Notes: a model not told the origin generated them from the letters alone. Shown: positions 1 through 5,953, numbered from the stretch's first letter. The stretch is DNA of 6,319 nucleotides from Cyanobacteria bacterium HKST-UBA02 (GCA_020431945.1 JAGQHH010000291.1:1-6319), one strand, 5' to 3'. Numbers and translations: made by a program.

Positions 1-74
1 GATATGGTGAATTCCTCTCCGGCTTTCAGGATGCGGTCATAGCCAAGGGTCATTGGTGCCTTCCAGGAAGTCAT
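1..74 (-). CDS. Partial N-terminus of an unidentified protein
   Basis: An open minus-strand frame starts with ATG at 74 and runs off the window at base 1. It reads MTSWKAPMTLGYDRILKAGEEF and then TI. A weak Shine-Dalgarno-like GGTGA lies 6 nt before this ATG. A second in-frame ATG at 53 (MTLGYDRIL...) is an alternative start, and the frame stays open upstream, so the start is not certain. A TATAAA (102-107) upstream could be a -10 element, but I see no convincing -35. The gene follows the SDR gene on the same strand after about 60 bp, so it may continue the same transcription unit. I do not recognise the family from 24 residues. Confidence 0.4.
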   Translation of the reverse strand, partial: MTSWKAPMTLGYDRILKAGEEFTI

Positions 75-136
75 TGCAATCACCGGTACTTGCCGGAGTG
101 TTTTATACCGCTGTCCTTGCGTGATCACTATCTGCT

Positions 137-916
137 CTACATGCCGGCGGTGAGACCGCCGTCGATGGGGATGACGGCGCCGCTCACGTAGCGGGCCTGG
201 TCCGAGGCGAGAAAGACCACGACTGAAGCCACTTCTTCAGGCTGGCCGACTCGCTCCATGGGGATATTGGCCATGACGAATTCATCCAGGGCTTCTTTTC
301 CCGAGATCCCCCGGCGCTCTCCTACTTCTTTGTTGAAGCGCTCGCAAAGGGGCGTGGCGATACAGCCGGGGCAGATGCAATTAGCGCGAATGCCGAAGCG
401 CCCGTAATCGAGGGCGATGGAGCGGGTGAAATGGACCAGGGCGGCTTTGCTGGTGCTGTAGGCGGCGCTCAGCCTGATGCCGCGCATACCGGCATCGGAT
501 GCGTTGATGATGATCGAACCATATCCGGTATCGAGCATTGCTTGCAGGCAGGCTCTGGTGAGCATGAATGTCCCTTTGAGATTGACGTCCATGATCCGAT
601 CCCAGTCGCTGTCGCTGGTCTCGTGAAGAGGAGCGACCAGCTCGGAGCCGGCATTGTTGAAAAGGTCGGTAATCGGTCCCAGTTCCCGGGCTGCTCTCAG
701 GACTCTCTTGCCGGTCTCGGGATCGGCGATATCGGCTTCGACACAGACGCAAGACTCGATCTCCCGGGCTGTTTCGGAAAGTCCCCGGGGATCTATGTCC
801 ACGGCAACCACCGCGGCTCCGCATTGCCCGAAAGCTATGGCTGTAGCCCGACCTATCCCGGAGCCCGCACCGGTGACTACCGCCACCCTGTTTTGAAGGC
901 TCTGGGCGAGGCTCAC
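137..916 (-). CDS. SDR-family NAD(P)-dependent oxidoreductase
   Basis: This is a classical short-chain dehydrogenase/reductase of 259 residues, the usual length for the family, predicted cytosolic. The Rossmann cofactor motif TGAGSGIG is at residues 15-22. Asp40 at the end of strand beta-2 (VAVDID) favours NAD over NADP. NNAG is at 87-90. The catalytic tetrad is complete: Asn112, Ser140, Tyr153 and Lys157 (YSTSK). The PG motif at 183-184 and the C-terminal IDGG at 251-254 are also typical. Sequence alone does not give the substrate; relatives reduce 3-oxoacyl groups or oxidise sugars, sterols and other alcohols. The start is GTG at 914-916, overlapping the TGA of the upstream MshEN-like gene in a 4-bp GTGA. 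The purine-rich AAGAAGAAAGA before it is only a weak ribosome site, so translational coupling is likely. The stop is TAG at 137-139. Family is certain, function is not. Confidence 0.93.
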   Translation of the reverse strand: MSLAQSLQNRVAVVTGAGSGIGRATAIAFGQCGAAVVAVDIDPRGLSETAREIESCVCVEADIADPETGKRVLRAARELGPITDLFNNAGSELVAPLHETSDSDWDRIMDVNLKGTFMLTRACLQAMLDTGYGSIIINASDAGMRGIRLSAAYSTSKAALVHFTRSIALDYGRFGIRANCICPGCIATPLCERFNKEVGERRGISGKEALDEFVMANIPMERVGQPEEVASVVVFLASDQARYVSGAVIPIDGGLTAGM

Positions 917-1218
917 TCTTTCTTCTTGTTCGGATTGTTAATCAGCTCGGTGAGCGAGTCGATGATCACTTTGTCGGCTTTGTGCTGCCAATCGAGGGCG
1001 GTGAGAAGCTCGCTCCTGGACATGAGACCTTTAGCGAGAAGCAGCTCGCCCAGGGGTCTGCCCGACTTCTCCTGCTCGTTGATCAGATCCTCGAGCTGGG
1101 TGACGGTGATCTTGCCGTGCTTGAGCAGAATTTCCCCGAGCTTTTCCGGACGGGTGAGGATATCCCACTTTTCCTCTTCGGTCAGATTGTATTCGTCCGG
1201 CTTTTGACTATCGGTCAT
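913..1218 (-). CDS. Small stand-alone MshEN-like (GspE N-terminal) domain protein
   Basis: This is a 101-residue soluble protein with no signal peptide or membrane segment. Residues 26-49 (KLGEILLKHG through NEQ) and 55-78 (PLGELLLAKG through DWQ) are two 24-residue repeats separated by five residues. Each has LG at positions 2-3, LL at 6-7, G at 10, a hydrophobic at 12, L at 17 and Q at 24. That is the layout of the MshEN domain, the c-di-GMP-binding N-terminus of type II secretion and type IV pilus ATPases. The usual first-position Arg is Lys26 in repeat 1 and Pro55 in repeat 2, so ligand binding is uncertain. No ATPase domain follows: after residue 78 there is only a short helix and a lysine-rich tail (NKKKE). 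The start is ATG at 1218 with GAGGA 8 nt upstream. The gene lies 39 bp after secF and overlaps the SDR start by 4 bp. Domain call is good; role unknown. Confidence 0.85.
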   Translation of the reverse strand: MTDSQKPDEYNLTEEEKWDILTRPEKLGEILLKHGKITVTQLEDLINEQEKSGRPLGELLLAKGLMSRSELLTALDWQHKADKVIIDSLTELINNPNKKKE

Positions 1219-1257
1219 AACATCTGTCCTCTAAATCACTTATGCAATTCTATCAAC

Positions 1258-2235
1258 TCAGGCGGTCGCGGCCTTGAGCTTTTGTTTTTGCTTGAACTCC
1301 CGCCAGTAGACAAGCAGGCAACTGGCGTTGAAGATCGAAGAATAGGTCCCGGAAATAACACCGATGAGCATGGCCATGACGAAGTCCCGGGTGGTTACTC
1401 CGCCGAAAGCTGCCAGGGCGGCAAGGGTGAAGACCACGGTCAGGGATGTATAGATCGAACGGGTGAGGGTCTGGTTGACGCTGTCGTTGGCTATATCGCC
1501 GAAAGAGCGCTTGCGCTCTTCGCCGGTGGCTTTGTCTTTGACCTTGCTTCCGACAAACTTGGCATTTTCCCTGATCCGGTCGAAGACCACGATGGTGTCG
1601 TGCACTGAGAAGCCTATTACAGTGAGGACGGCGCTTATGAAAAGGCTGTCTACCTCGGTTCCCATGGCCAGCCCCATGATGGCATAGATGCCGCAGAGCA
1701 CGATGACGTCATGGAAGAGAGCGACGATTGCGCAGAAAGCATAATCGAACATATAACGCCAGGAGATATAGCCGATCATCATGGCAAGAGTGATGATCAG
1801 GGCGAGAAGCCCGTTCTGCAGGAGCTCGGGACCGATGGTGGCGGTCACCTTGTCTACCGAGAGGGCTTTATAAGTTCCGAAACTCGACTCCAGGCTCTGG
1901 TCGACTTTGCGCTTGATGCTCTCATCATCGATAGCCTTGGTGCGCATGACAATCACTTCCTGACCGGAGATGAATGCCTTCTGCACCTGGGAGCCCGGCA
2001 GACCGTTCTCCTCCAGGACGTTGCGCACCTTGTCCAGATCCAGGGGCTTGTCGAACTGGTACTGAAGAATGGAGCCGCCGGTGAAGTCGATACCCGGCTT
2101 GAGGGGAGCATGGAACTCATAAAGACACATGGCGATGCCGATAAGACCGGGTACCGTCAGGGCCAGCGAGATACCGAACCAGTACCAGCGGTATTTGACA
2201 ATATCGACCTTGATATCGAGGTTGAATATTTTCAC
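1258..2235 (-). CDS. secF: Protein translocase subunit SecF
   Basis: SecF partners SecD in the inner membrane. Together they use the proton gradient to help the SecYEG/SecA channel complete export. With the GTG start at 2235 the protein has 325 residues, close to normal for SecF. Seen: a first membrane segment at about 18-38; the family motif GIDFTGGS at 48-55; a periplasmic domain to about 135; then five membrane segments at about 136-310. These contain FHD at 174-176, the conserved VIGFSVHDTIVVFDRIREN (206-224) and GTYSSIFNA (296-304). The frame is open back to 2430, but that extension is antisense-like SecD overlap and unlike SecF. The GTG at 2235 has AAGGAGG 4 nt upstream and overlaps the secD stop by 4 bp. 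A soluble loop at 226-250 (KVKDKATGEERKR) lies between membrane segments. The stop is TGA at 1258-1260. Confidence 0.97.
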   Translation of the reverse strand: MKIFNLDIKVDIVKYRWYWFGISLALTVPGLIGIAMCLYEFHAPLKPGIDFTGGSILQYQFDKPLDLDKVRNVLEENGLPGSQVQKAFISGQEVIVMRTKAIDDESIKRKVDQSLESSFGTYKALSVDKVTATIGPELLQNGLLALIITLAMMIGYISWRYMFDYAFCAIVALFHDVIVLCGIYAIMGLAMGTEVDSLFISAVLTVIGFSVHDTIVVFDRIRENAKFVGSKVKDKATGEERKRSFGDIANDSVNQTLTRSIYTSLTVVFTLAALAAFGGVTTRDFVMAMLIGVISGTYSSIFNASCLLVYWREFKQKQKLKAATA

Positions 2236-3803
2236 ACTGCCTCCTTGGTGGCGGTTTTCGCCTTGCTGCGCTCGTATTTGTGACCGAACATACCGAGCTG
2301 CCTGGGAATCAGGTGGAGCATGGTACGGGTCGCCGAGATGGCTGTGAACATCGAGACCGCCACACCGATTGCCAGGGTGACGGCGAAGCCTTTGACGATG
2401 CTGGTCCCGAAGATCATCAGGACTCCGCAAGCAATCAGACTGTTGGCGTTACTGTCGAGAATCGCCGAGAAGGCTTTCGAGAAGCCGGTCTCGATGGCGA
2501 GATAGAGCGACTTGCCGGCATCGAGCTCTTCTTTGGTTCGCTCGAAGATGAGGATATTGGCGTCCACCGCCATCCCCACTGAGAGGATGAAACCGGCAAT
2601 GCCGGCTAGAGTCAGGGTGACCGGCATTGCTGAAAAGATCGCCAGGGTGGCCAGGGTGTAGAGCACCAGAGCCAGGTTCGCCACCATGCCCGGCAATCCA
2701 TAGACGCAGAGCATGAAGACCATGACCGTGCCGATACCGATAAGTCCGGCCGAAAGGCTCTTGTCGATGGAGTCCTGACCGAGGGTGGCGCCCACGGTGC
2801 GCTCCTCGAGGATTTTGATTGGCACTGGCAGAGCACCGGCATTGAGCTTATAGGAAAGATCGAGAGCCTGCTCTTTGCTGAAATTACCGGTGATTTCCCC
2901 GGTGCCTCCGAGGATCGGCTCGCGTACAGTCACTCCCCGATACTCTTCGATGGGCACCGGTCTTCCGTCCGGTCCCCGGTCGGTGGGCTCGCCGTCCAGG
3001 AAGATGCCGATCTGCTGGCCCACCAGTCTCTTGGTGAGCTCGCCGAATTTCCTGGCGCCTTCGTCCTTGAACTCGAAGCCGACTCGATAGACGCTGCTGC
3101 CGGCCATACGATCGGCATGGGCTCGTTTGAAGTCTTTACCGGTGAGTCCGACATCTTTCCAGAAAGGCATTCCCTGCTCATCCACGGCCAGCTCTTTGAA
3201 TTCGAGAAGAGCGGTGGTGCCGATCCGGTCTTTGGCTTGCTGAGGGTCTTTGATACCGGGCATCTCGACGATGAGACGGTCTTTACCTGCCCGCTGGACG
3301 ATGGTCTCGGATACGCCGAGACTGTTGATCCGGTTGTTGATAACCGTCTCCACTCCCCGCATCACCTCGGGGCTGATCTCGGGAACGTTCTTGGAAGGCA
3401 GAGCCTGAAGCAGAAGCTGGGAGCCGCCCCGGAGATCGAGACCGAGACGGAGGTTGGAAAAGATGGTGTAGTTCTCTTTGTTGCCGAAAGGCATGTCGAA
3501 GCGGCTCACCACCTGCATGTTGTTGCCCAGTTGAGCTTTATCGAAAAGCTCTTTGGCGGCTGTCTCGCGCTCGTAGAGATTCATCTTCTTGAAGCGCGGC
3601 ATCTTGGAGACGGTGTCATGAACATAAGATGCCAGCTCGCTGGAGCTCATGGATGACATTTTCATATAACCGTCCACCACCCTGGTGGGCTCCAGGTGGA
3701 ACATCGTGGTCAGGGACCAGCTGAGCACCACCAGGACGGCGATGGGTTTCCAGTCTTTGAACAGAGTCGACAGGACCGACATCGGCTGCCAATTACTTGC
3801 CAT
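2232..3803 (-). CDS. secD: Protein translocase subunit SecD
   Basis: SecD is the larger half of the SecDF complex of the Sec export pathway, in the inner membrane with a large periplasmic domain. The 523 residues show a first membrane segment at about 20-36, the hallmark GLDLRGG at 121-127, and MPGI at 181-184. The periplasmic P1 region follows to about 345 and ends with LNAGALPVPI at 320-329. Five membrane segments lie at about 350-495, including GMAVDANILIFERTKEE (410-426), whose Asp414 belongs to the proton path. The C-terminus is basic (YERSKAKTATK). All expected motifs are intact. The ATG at 3803 is preceded by AGAGGAAAGCA, a good ribosome site. The gene ends in a GTGTGA overlap with secF. 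A 127-bp gap with a hairpin separates it from the GGDEF gene, so a promoter of its own is likely, though I could not identify one with confidence. Confidence 0.97.
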   Translation of the reverse strand: MASNWQPMSVLSTLFKDWKPIAVLVVLSWSLTTMFHLEPTRVVDGYMKMSSMSSSELASYVHDTVSKMPRFKKMNLYERETAAKELFDKAQLGNNMQVVSRFDMPFGNKENYTIFSNLRLGLDLRGGSQLLLQALPSKNVPEISPEVMRGVETVINNRINSLGVSETIVQRAGKDRLIVEMPGIKDPQQAKDRIGTTALLEFKELAVDEQGMPFWKDVGLTGKDFKRAHADRMAGSSVYRVGFEFKDEGARKFGELTKRLVGQQIGIFLDGEPTDRGPDGRPVPIEEYRGVTVREPILGGTGEITGNFSKEQALDLSYKLNAGALPVPIKILEERTVGATLGQDSIDKSLSAGLIGIGTVMVFMLCVYGLPGMVANLALVLYTLATLAIFSAMPVTLTLAGIAGFILSVGMAVDANILIFERTKEELDAGKSLYLAIETGFSKAFSAILDSNANSLIACGVLMIFGTSIVKGFAVTLAIGVAVSMFTAISATRTMLHLIPRQLGMFGHKYERSKAKTATKEAV

Positions 3804-3869
3804 TGCTTTCCTCTTGAAGATCTATCGGCGCCATCAAAAAGATAATGCCGCAAGACATTCTAACCTGGA

Positions 3870-3897
3870 AGGCGAGCCGAATCGGCAGGGCTCGCCT
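3870..3897. terminator. Intergenic hairpin between the GGDEF gene and secD
   Basis: AGGCGAGCC (3870-3878) and GGCTCGCCT (3889-3897) form a perfect 9-bp stem with a 10-nt loop, 33 bp downstream of the GGDEF stop codon on the minus strand. Position and GC-rich stem fit a terminator of that gene. Neither strand has a run of T after the stem, so an intrinsic terminator would be weak; it could instead stabilise the transcript end or act in the secD leader. The rest of the 127-bp gap (3804-3930) shows only the secD ribosome site and a TAGAAT (3857-3862) that might be a -10 element without a matching -35. Confidence 0.5.
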
Positions 3898-3930
3898 GAC
3901 CTAGAGCTAATTCCATTTCATACAGCTGAT

Positions 3931-4635
3931 CTAGACAGTGCAGACCCGGTCGCCGCCACGTTGCATGGCCAGCTCCAGGGCTCTGATTCCTTTTTCGATG
4001 AGCTCGTCGCTTTCCCTGGCATGCGCCGGGAATGCAGCCAGACCGACACTGGCAGTGACTTTCAGGTTGTGCCAGTTGTGCGTTATGGACTGATTGGCCA
4101 CCCGTTGCCTGATCCGCTCGGCAACTATGGAAGCCCCGGAAGCATTGGTTTCCGGGAAGATGAGAGCGAACTCCTCGGCGCTGTAGCGAGCTGGAATATC
4201 GACGTCGCGAATGGCCCCTTTGAGGATATCTCCTACTACTTTGAGAACGGCGTCGGAGGTGAGTGCACCGTATTGCTTGACGATATCTTTGAAGCCGTCG
4301 ATGGCGACCATGCAGAGAGCCACGGGGCGCTTGTAGCGCTTTGCCCGCTTCAGCTCGTCTTTGATCTCTTTCATAAAGGTCCTGGAATTGTAAAGCTCTG
4401 TAAGGGAGTCGAGTAGCGCCAGGCGCTCGATCTCTTCGCCTTTGACAGCAGCCAGGCTTTGCTCGGTGCTGGTGAGCAGGGAGCGTTGCTCGAGCTCTTT
4501 GACCCGCTCGATCACCTGGCTGTCCATGAAGGAACGAGCACCGGATTGCTTGGCTTTGTTGGGATTGTCAAGGACGCGACAGAACATGCAGGTCCTGCCG
4601 CTACAGATGTGATCAGTTCTTCCGACGCCTGCCAT
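3931..4635 (-). CDS. GGDEF-domain protein, catalytically degenerate, I-site retained
   Basis: The protein has 234 residues, no membrane segment, a likely coiled-coil helix at about 37-72, and a GGDEF domain from Asp76 (DSLTELYNSRTF) to the end. Active diguanylate cyclases make c-di-GMP from two GTP. Here the signature is SAEEF (152-156) instead of GG(D/E)EF. The first metal Asp of the DxD-FK segment is Ala (A111-I-D113-G-F-K), and the guanine-contacting Asn is Val119. The inhibitory-site RxxD is intact (Arg143-Asp146), with the same spacing to the signature as in PleD. A c-di-GMP receptor or scaffold role is thus likelier than synthesis. At the N-terminus Cys11, Cys16 and Cys19 form a CxxxxCxxC cluster, possibly metal-binding. 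The start is uncertain: ATG 4635 has a distant AAAGG, ATG 4587 (residue 17) has AGGA at good spacing, and ATG 4527 (residue 37) would remove the cysteines. The stop is TAG at 3931-3933. Confidence 0.87.
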   Translation of the reverse strand: MAGVGRTDHICSGRTCMFCRVLDNPNKAKQSGARSFMDSQVIERVKELEQRSLLTSTEQSLAAVKGEEIERLALLDSLTELYNSRTFMKEIKDELKRAKRYKRPVALCMVAIDGFKDIVKQYGALTSDAVLKVVGDILKGAIRDVDIPARYSAEEFALIFPETNASGASIVAERIRQRVANQSITHNWHNLKVTASVGLAAFPAHARESDELIEKGIRALELAMQRGGDRVCTV

Positions 4636-4687
4636 CTACTTTTGGACCTTTCAATTGAAGATAACTATGACCGATCTATGAGTATAG

Positions 4688-4693
4688 ATTATA
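4688..4693 (-). promoter_or_regulatory. Possible -10 element upstream of the GGDEF gene
   Basis: The minus strand reads a perfect TATAAT here, 52 bp before ATG 4635 and overlapping the stop codon of the amidohydrolase frame. Transcription would start near 4681. I see no TTGACA-like box at 16-18 bp spacing (the sequence there is near CCCGGT), so this is a half-promoter by sequence only. It would allow separate expression of the GGDEF gene from the upstream deaminase gene. Confidence 0.3.
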
Positions 4694-5246
4694 TTGCCCT
4701 GTCCAACCAGACCGGGCGACCCGAATCGACGATTATTCTACCGTTGACATATACCCGGCTCACCGAAAGCGCCGCCTCGCTCAGGTAGTCCAGCACCGCT
4801 CCAAGCTCGGGGATGTCGCCCGGGGCGGCGAGGTCCCCGGGCAGGTCGATGACACAGAGGTCGGCGGCTTTGCCCGGCACCAGGCTGCCGGTCTCGGCAT
4901 CGATGGCGAGGGAGCGGGCGGCTTCGATGGTGGCGAGCTCCAGATAGGCAAGTATCCCGGAAGTATCTACCTGTCCGTGGAGGCTCAGGGCGAAACGAGC
5001 TTCGTCCAGGAGGGAGAGGCTGTCGCAACTTGCCAGGCTGTCGGTTCCCAGGCCGACTTTCAGACCGGCATCCCGCATGGCTTTCAAGGGAGCCCGGCCG
5101 TTGCCGAGACGCAGGTTGCTACGCGGGCAGTGAGCGGCGGCGGCGCCGGCAAGGGCGAGGGCATCGATGTCTTTCCGGCTGGCTCGGGTCAGGTGCGCTG
5201 CCAGGAGGCGCTGGTTGATCAGGCCATGCTCGGCGAGATGCTCCAC
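4689..5246 (-). other. C-terminal segment of an amidohydrolase (cytosine/MTA-SAH deaminase-like)
   Basis: From residue ~208 of the chimeric frame the sequence follows the end of the amidohydrolase superfamily fold. His225 (LLAAHLT) is at the strand-5 ligand position, His247 lies in AHCPRSNLRLGNG, and Asp276 lies in VGLGTDSLAS, the catalytic strand-8 Asp. Then come SLSLLDEARFAL, GSLVPGKAADLCVID (the usual closing beta-sandwich) and a final VYVNGRIIV. These fit 5-methylthioadenosine/S-adenosylhomocysteine deaminase, chlorohydrolase or aminofutalosine deaminase relatives; the exact substrate cannot be told. About 185 of the usual ~400-450 residues are present. The 53-bp spacing to the GGDEF gene and the shared strand suggest this half belongs to the same genome as the genes to its left. 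Confidence 0.85.
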
Positions 5247-5867
5247 CGCCGCGCCGATTCCCTTGTAGTGGTCCACGTCCACACAATCGATGCCCGAGTG
5301 GTCGAACTGTTCCACCAGCGAGACCGTGGGCACCAGCGGCGCGAGGTGGTTGATCACGGGATCGGGAAACGGATAGACAAGCAGCAGGCCGTCCCAGCGC
5401 CGGCAGAGTTTCTCGACCCGGAGGAACTCCGGGTTGTCGAGTTCGCAGGATTTCGGATCGATGAGGTGCACCTCGACTTCCGCCGAGTTGAGTTGCGCGC
5501 ACTCGGTCACTCCGGCGAGGATTCGTTCGCTCGGATTCTGGAAGTCCGTGCGCTGGTGCTCCTCCTCCGCGGAGCAGATCAGGACTCCGAAGAGATGCTT
5601 CGTGCCGCGTTTCTTCTCCGGACGGGTGGTCCGCATCTGGAGGTGGACGTAGCCGATCTCCGCGGCCAACTGGAACACTTTCGCCCGCGTCGCCGGATTG
5701 ATCCCCGGGTGGTTGGTGAAACAACGCGACACCGTCGCCCGCGAGATCCCCAACCGGTCCGCGATCAACTGCTGGTTCGCCGCAAGTGATTTGTCCTTCC
5801 TGCCGATTCCCTCTAAATTCCCCAACCGGGTTTTCCCGGACAAGGAGAAATCCGGGAAAATCCACAT
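4689..5867 (-). CDS. Chimeric frame: LacI repressor N-terminus joined to amidohydrolase C-terminus
   Basis: This is one uninterrupted 392-codon frame whose two halves belong to unrelated families. Residues 1-215 are a LacI-type regulator and residues 208-392 a metal-dependent amidohydrolase, with VEHLAEHG (208-215) fitting both. The regulator half has a DNA-binding domain but stops inside its effector domain. The enzyme half lacks the HxH and HxxE ligand motifs and the first half of its TIM barrel. I know of no family with this architecture, and neither part could do its normal job. I therefore regard the frame as two truncated genes joined artificially or by recombination, not one functional protein. 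The start used is ATG 5867 with only a weak GGCGGCGGA in front; no better in-frame ATG or GTG precedes the HTH. The stop is TAA at 4689-4691. Confidence 0.8.
   Translation of the reverse strand: MWIFPDFSLSGKTRLGNLEGIGRKDKSLAANQQLIADRLGISRATVSRCFTNHPGINPATRAKVFQLAAEIGYVHLQMRTTRPEKKRGTKHLFGVLICSAEEEHQRTDFQNPSERILAGVTECAQLNSAEVEVHLIDPKSCELDNPEFLRVEKLCRRWDGLLLVYPFPDPVINHLAPLVPTVSLVEQFDHSGIDCVDVDHYKGIGAAVEHLAEHGLINQRLLAAHLTRASRKDIDALALAGAAAAHCPRSNLRLGNGRAPLKAMRDAGLKVGLGTDSLASCDSLSLLDEARFALSLHGQVDTSGILAYLELATIEAARSLAIDAETGSLVPGKAADLCVIDLPGDLAAPGDIPELGAVLDYLSEAALSVSRVYVNGRIIVDSGRPVWLDRAI
5223..5246. other. Junction of the two halves (shared VEHLAEHG coding sequence)
   Basis: These 24 bases encode VEHLAEHG in the minus-strand frame. 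Preceded by DVDHYKGIGAA it is the normal LacI effector-domain segment, where HRRIG-like sequence should follow. Followed by LINQRLLAAH it is the normal segment of a deaminase before the strand-5 His. The exact breakpoint cannot be placed more finely, because both parents would be expected to share most of this sequence. It also holds a short internal repeat (GAGCAT twice on the minus strand), which could help mispriming or misassembly. Confidence 0.65.
5831..5860. repeat. Perfect 10-bp inverted repeat at the LacI start
   Basis: TTTTCCCGGA (5831-5840) and TCCGGGAAAA (5851-5860) are exact reverse complements separated by ten bases (CAAGGAGAAA). The repeat lies 8-37 bases inside the longest LacI reading and 94 bp before the divergent DUF3127 start. 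The T-run comes before and the A-run after the stem on both strands, which is the wrong order for an intrinsic terminator. A dyad with arm centres two helical turns apart next to a LacI gene suggests an operator, possibly autoregulatory. A leader hairpin is the alternative. The perfect arms are seen; the function is inferred. Confidence 0.5.
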
Positions 5868-5918
5868 CTAGATCCGCCGCCGGGAGTGGCGGGGCTCACG
5901 CGATCCCTGCGGGAATGG

Positions 5919-5944
5919 TTGACATCCGGTGTCCGCCGTAAACC
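5919..5944 (+). promoter_or_regulatory. Possible promoter of the DUF3127 gene
   Basis: A perfect TTGACA (5919-5924) lies 30 bp before the DUF3127 start. The best -10-like match, TAAACC (5939-5944), is only 14 bp away, shorter than the usual 16-18. A start site at normal distance from TTGACA would fall at or next to the ATG. The remainder of the 86-bp divergent gap (5868-5953) holds short GC-rich dyads (CCGCC/GGCGG, TCCC/GGGA) and nothing else I can assign. Confidence 0.35.
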
Positions 5945-5953
5945 CTCATCCGC

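Larger units (their letters stand above)
5223..5867 (-). other. N-terminal segment of a LacI-family transcriptional repressor
   Basis: Residues 31-72 of the frame (NQQLIADRLGISRATVSRCF and on to AAEIGY) are a LacI helix-turn-helix plus hinge helix, with the TVSR recognition-helix motif and the usual NPATRAKVFQLAAEIGY ending. The periplasmic-binding-like effector domain starts at about 91 (HLFGVLICSAEEE). It runs through WDGLLLVYPFPDP (158-170), PTVSLVEQF (180-188) and IDCVDVDHYKGIGAAVEHL, then breaks off about where the first subdomain passes into the second. Some 130 further residues of ligand-binding and dimerisation structure are missing. The N-terminal ~26 residues before the HTH look unconserved, and the true start may be downstream, though no in-frame ATG or GTG is present; TTG at residue 17 is possible. 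The SRCFTNHPGINPATRAK stretch recalls verrucomicrobial LacI regulators, a low-certainty impression. Confidence 0.85.

Noticed and set aside
431..1207. Plus-strand open frame of 258 codons opposite the SDR and MshEN genes
   Set aside because: It is antisense to two well-supported genes, has no recognisable motif and a low-complexity Ser-rich end; a shadow frame.
2236..2430. Longer N-terminus for SecF from an ATG at 2430
   Set aside because: The extra 65 residues are an out-of-frame reading of secD, Arg/His-rich and unlike SecF; the GTG at 2235 has a strong ribosome site and the usual overlap.
3117..3656. Plus-strand open frame of 179 codons opposite secD
   Set aside because: SecD is intact on the other strand with all motifs; this frame has no recognisable domain.
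3931..4635. Calling the GGDEF protein an active diguanylate cyclase
   Set aside because: The signature glycines, the first metal Asp and the guanine-binding Asn are all replaced.
4674..4689. ATCTAT-GAGT-ATAGAT hairpin between the amidohydrolase end and the GGDEF gene
   Set aside because: Only six A/T-rich base pairs and no T-run; too weak for a terminator and likely by chance.
4977..5789. Plus-strand open frame of 270 codons opposite the chimeric gene
   Set aside because: It crosses the junction in antisense and has no family features; GC-rich DNA readily gives such frames.
5831..5860. Reading the perfect dyad as an intrinsic terminator
   Set aside because: On either strand the T-run precedes the stem and an A-run follows it, the reverse of a terminator.
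4689..5867. A genuinely new LacI-amidohydrolase sensor-enzyme fusion protein
   Set aside because: Both halves are cut inside their folds and lack required parts, and the join sits on sequence that fits both families, so a chimera is the simpler reading.
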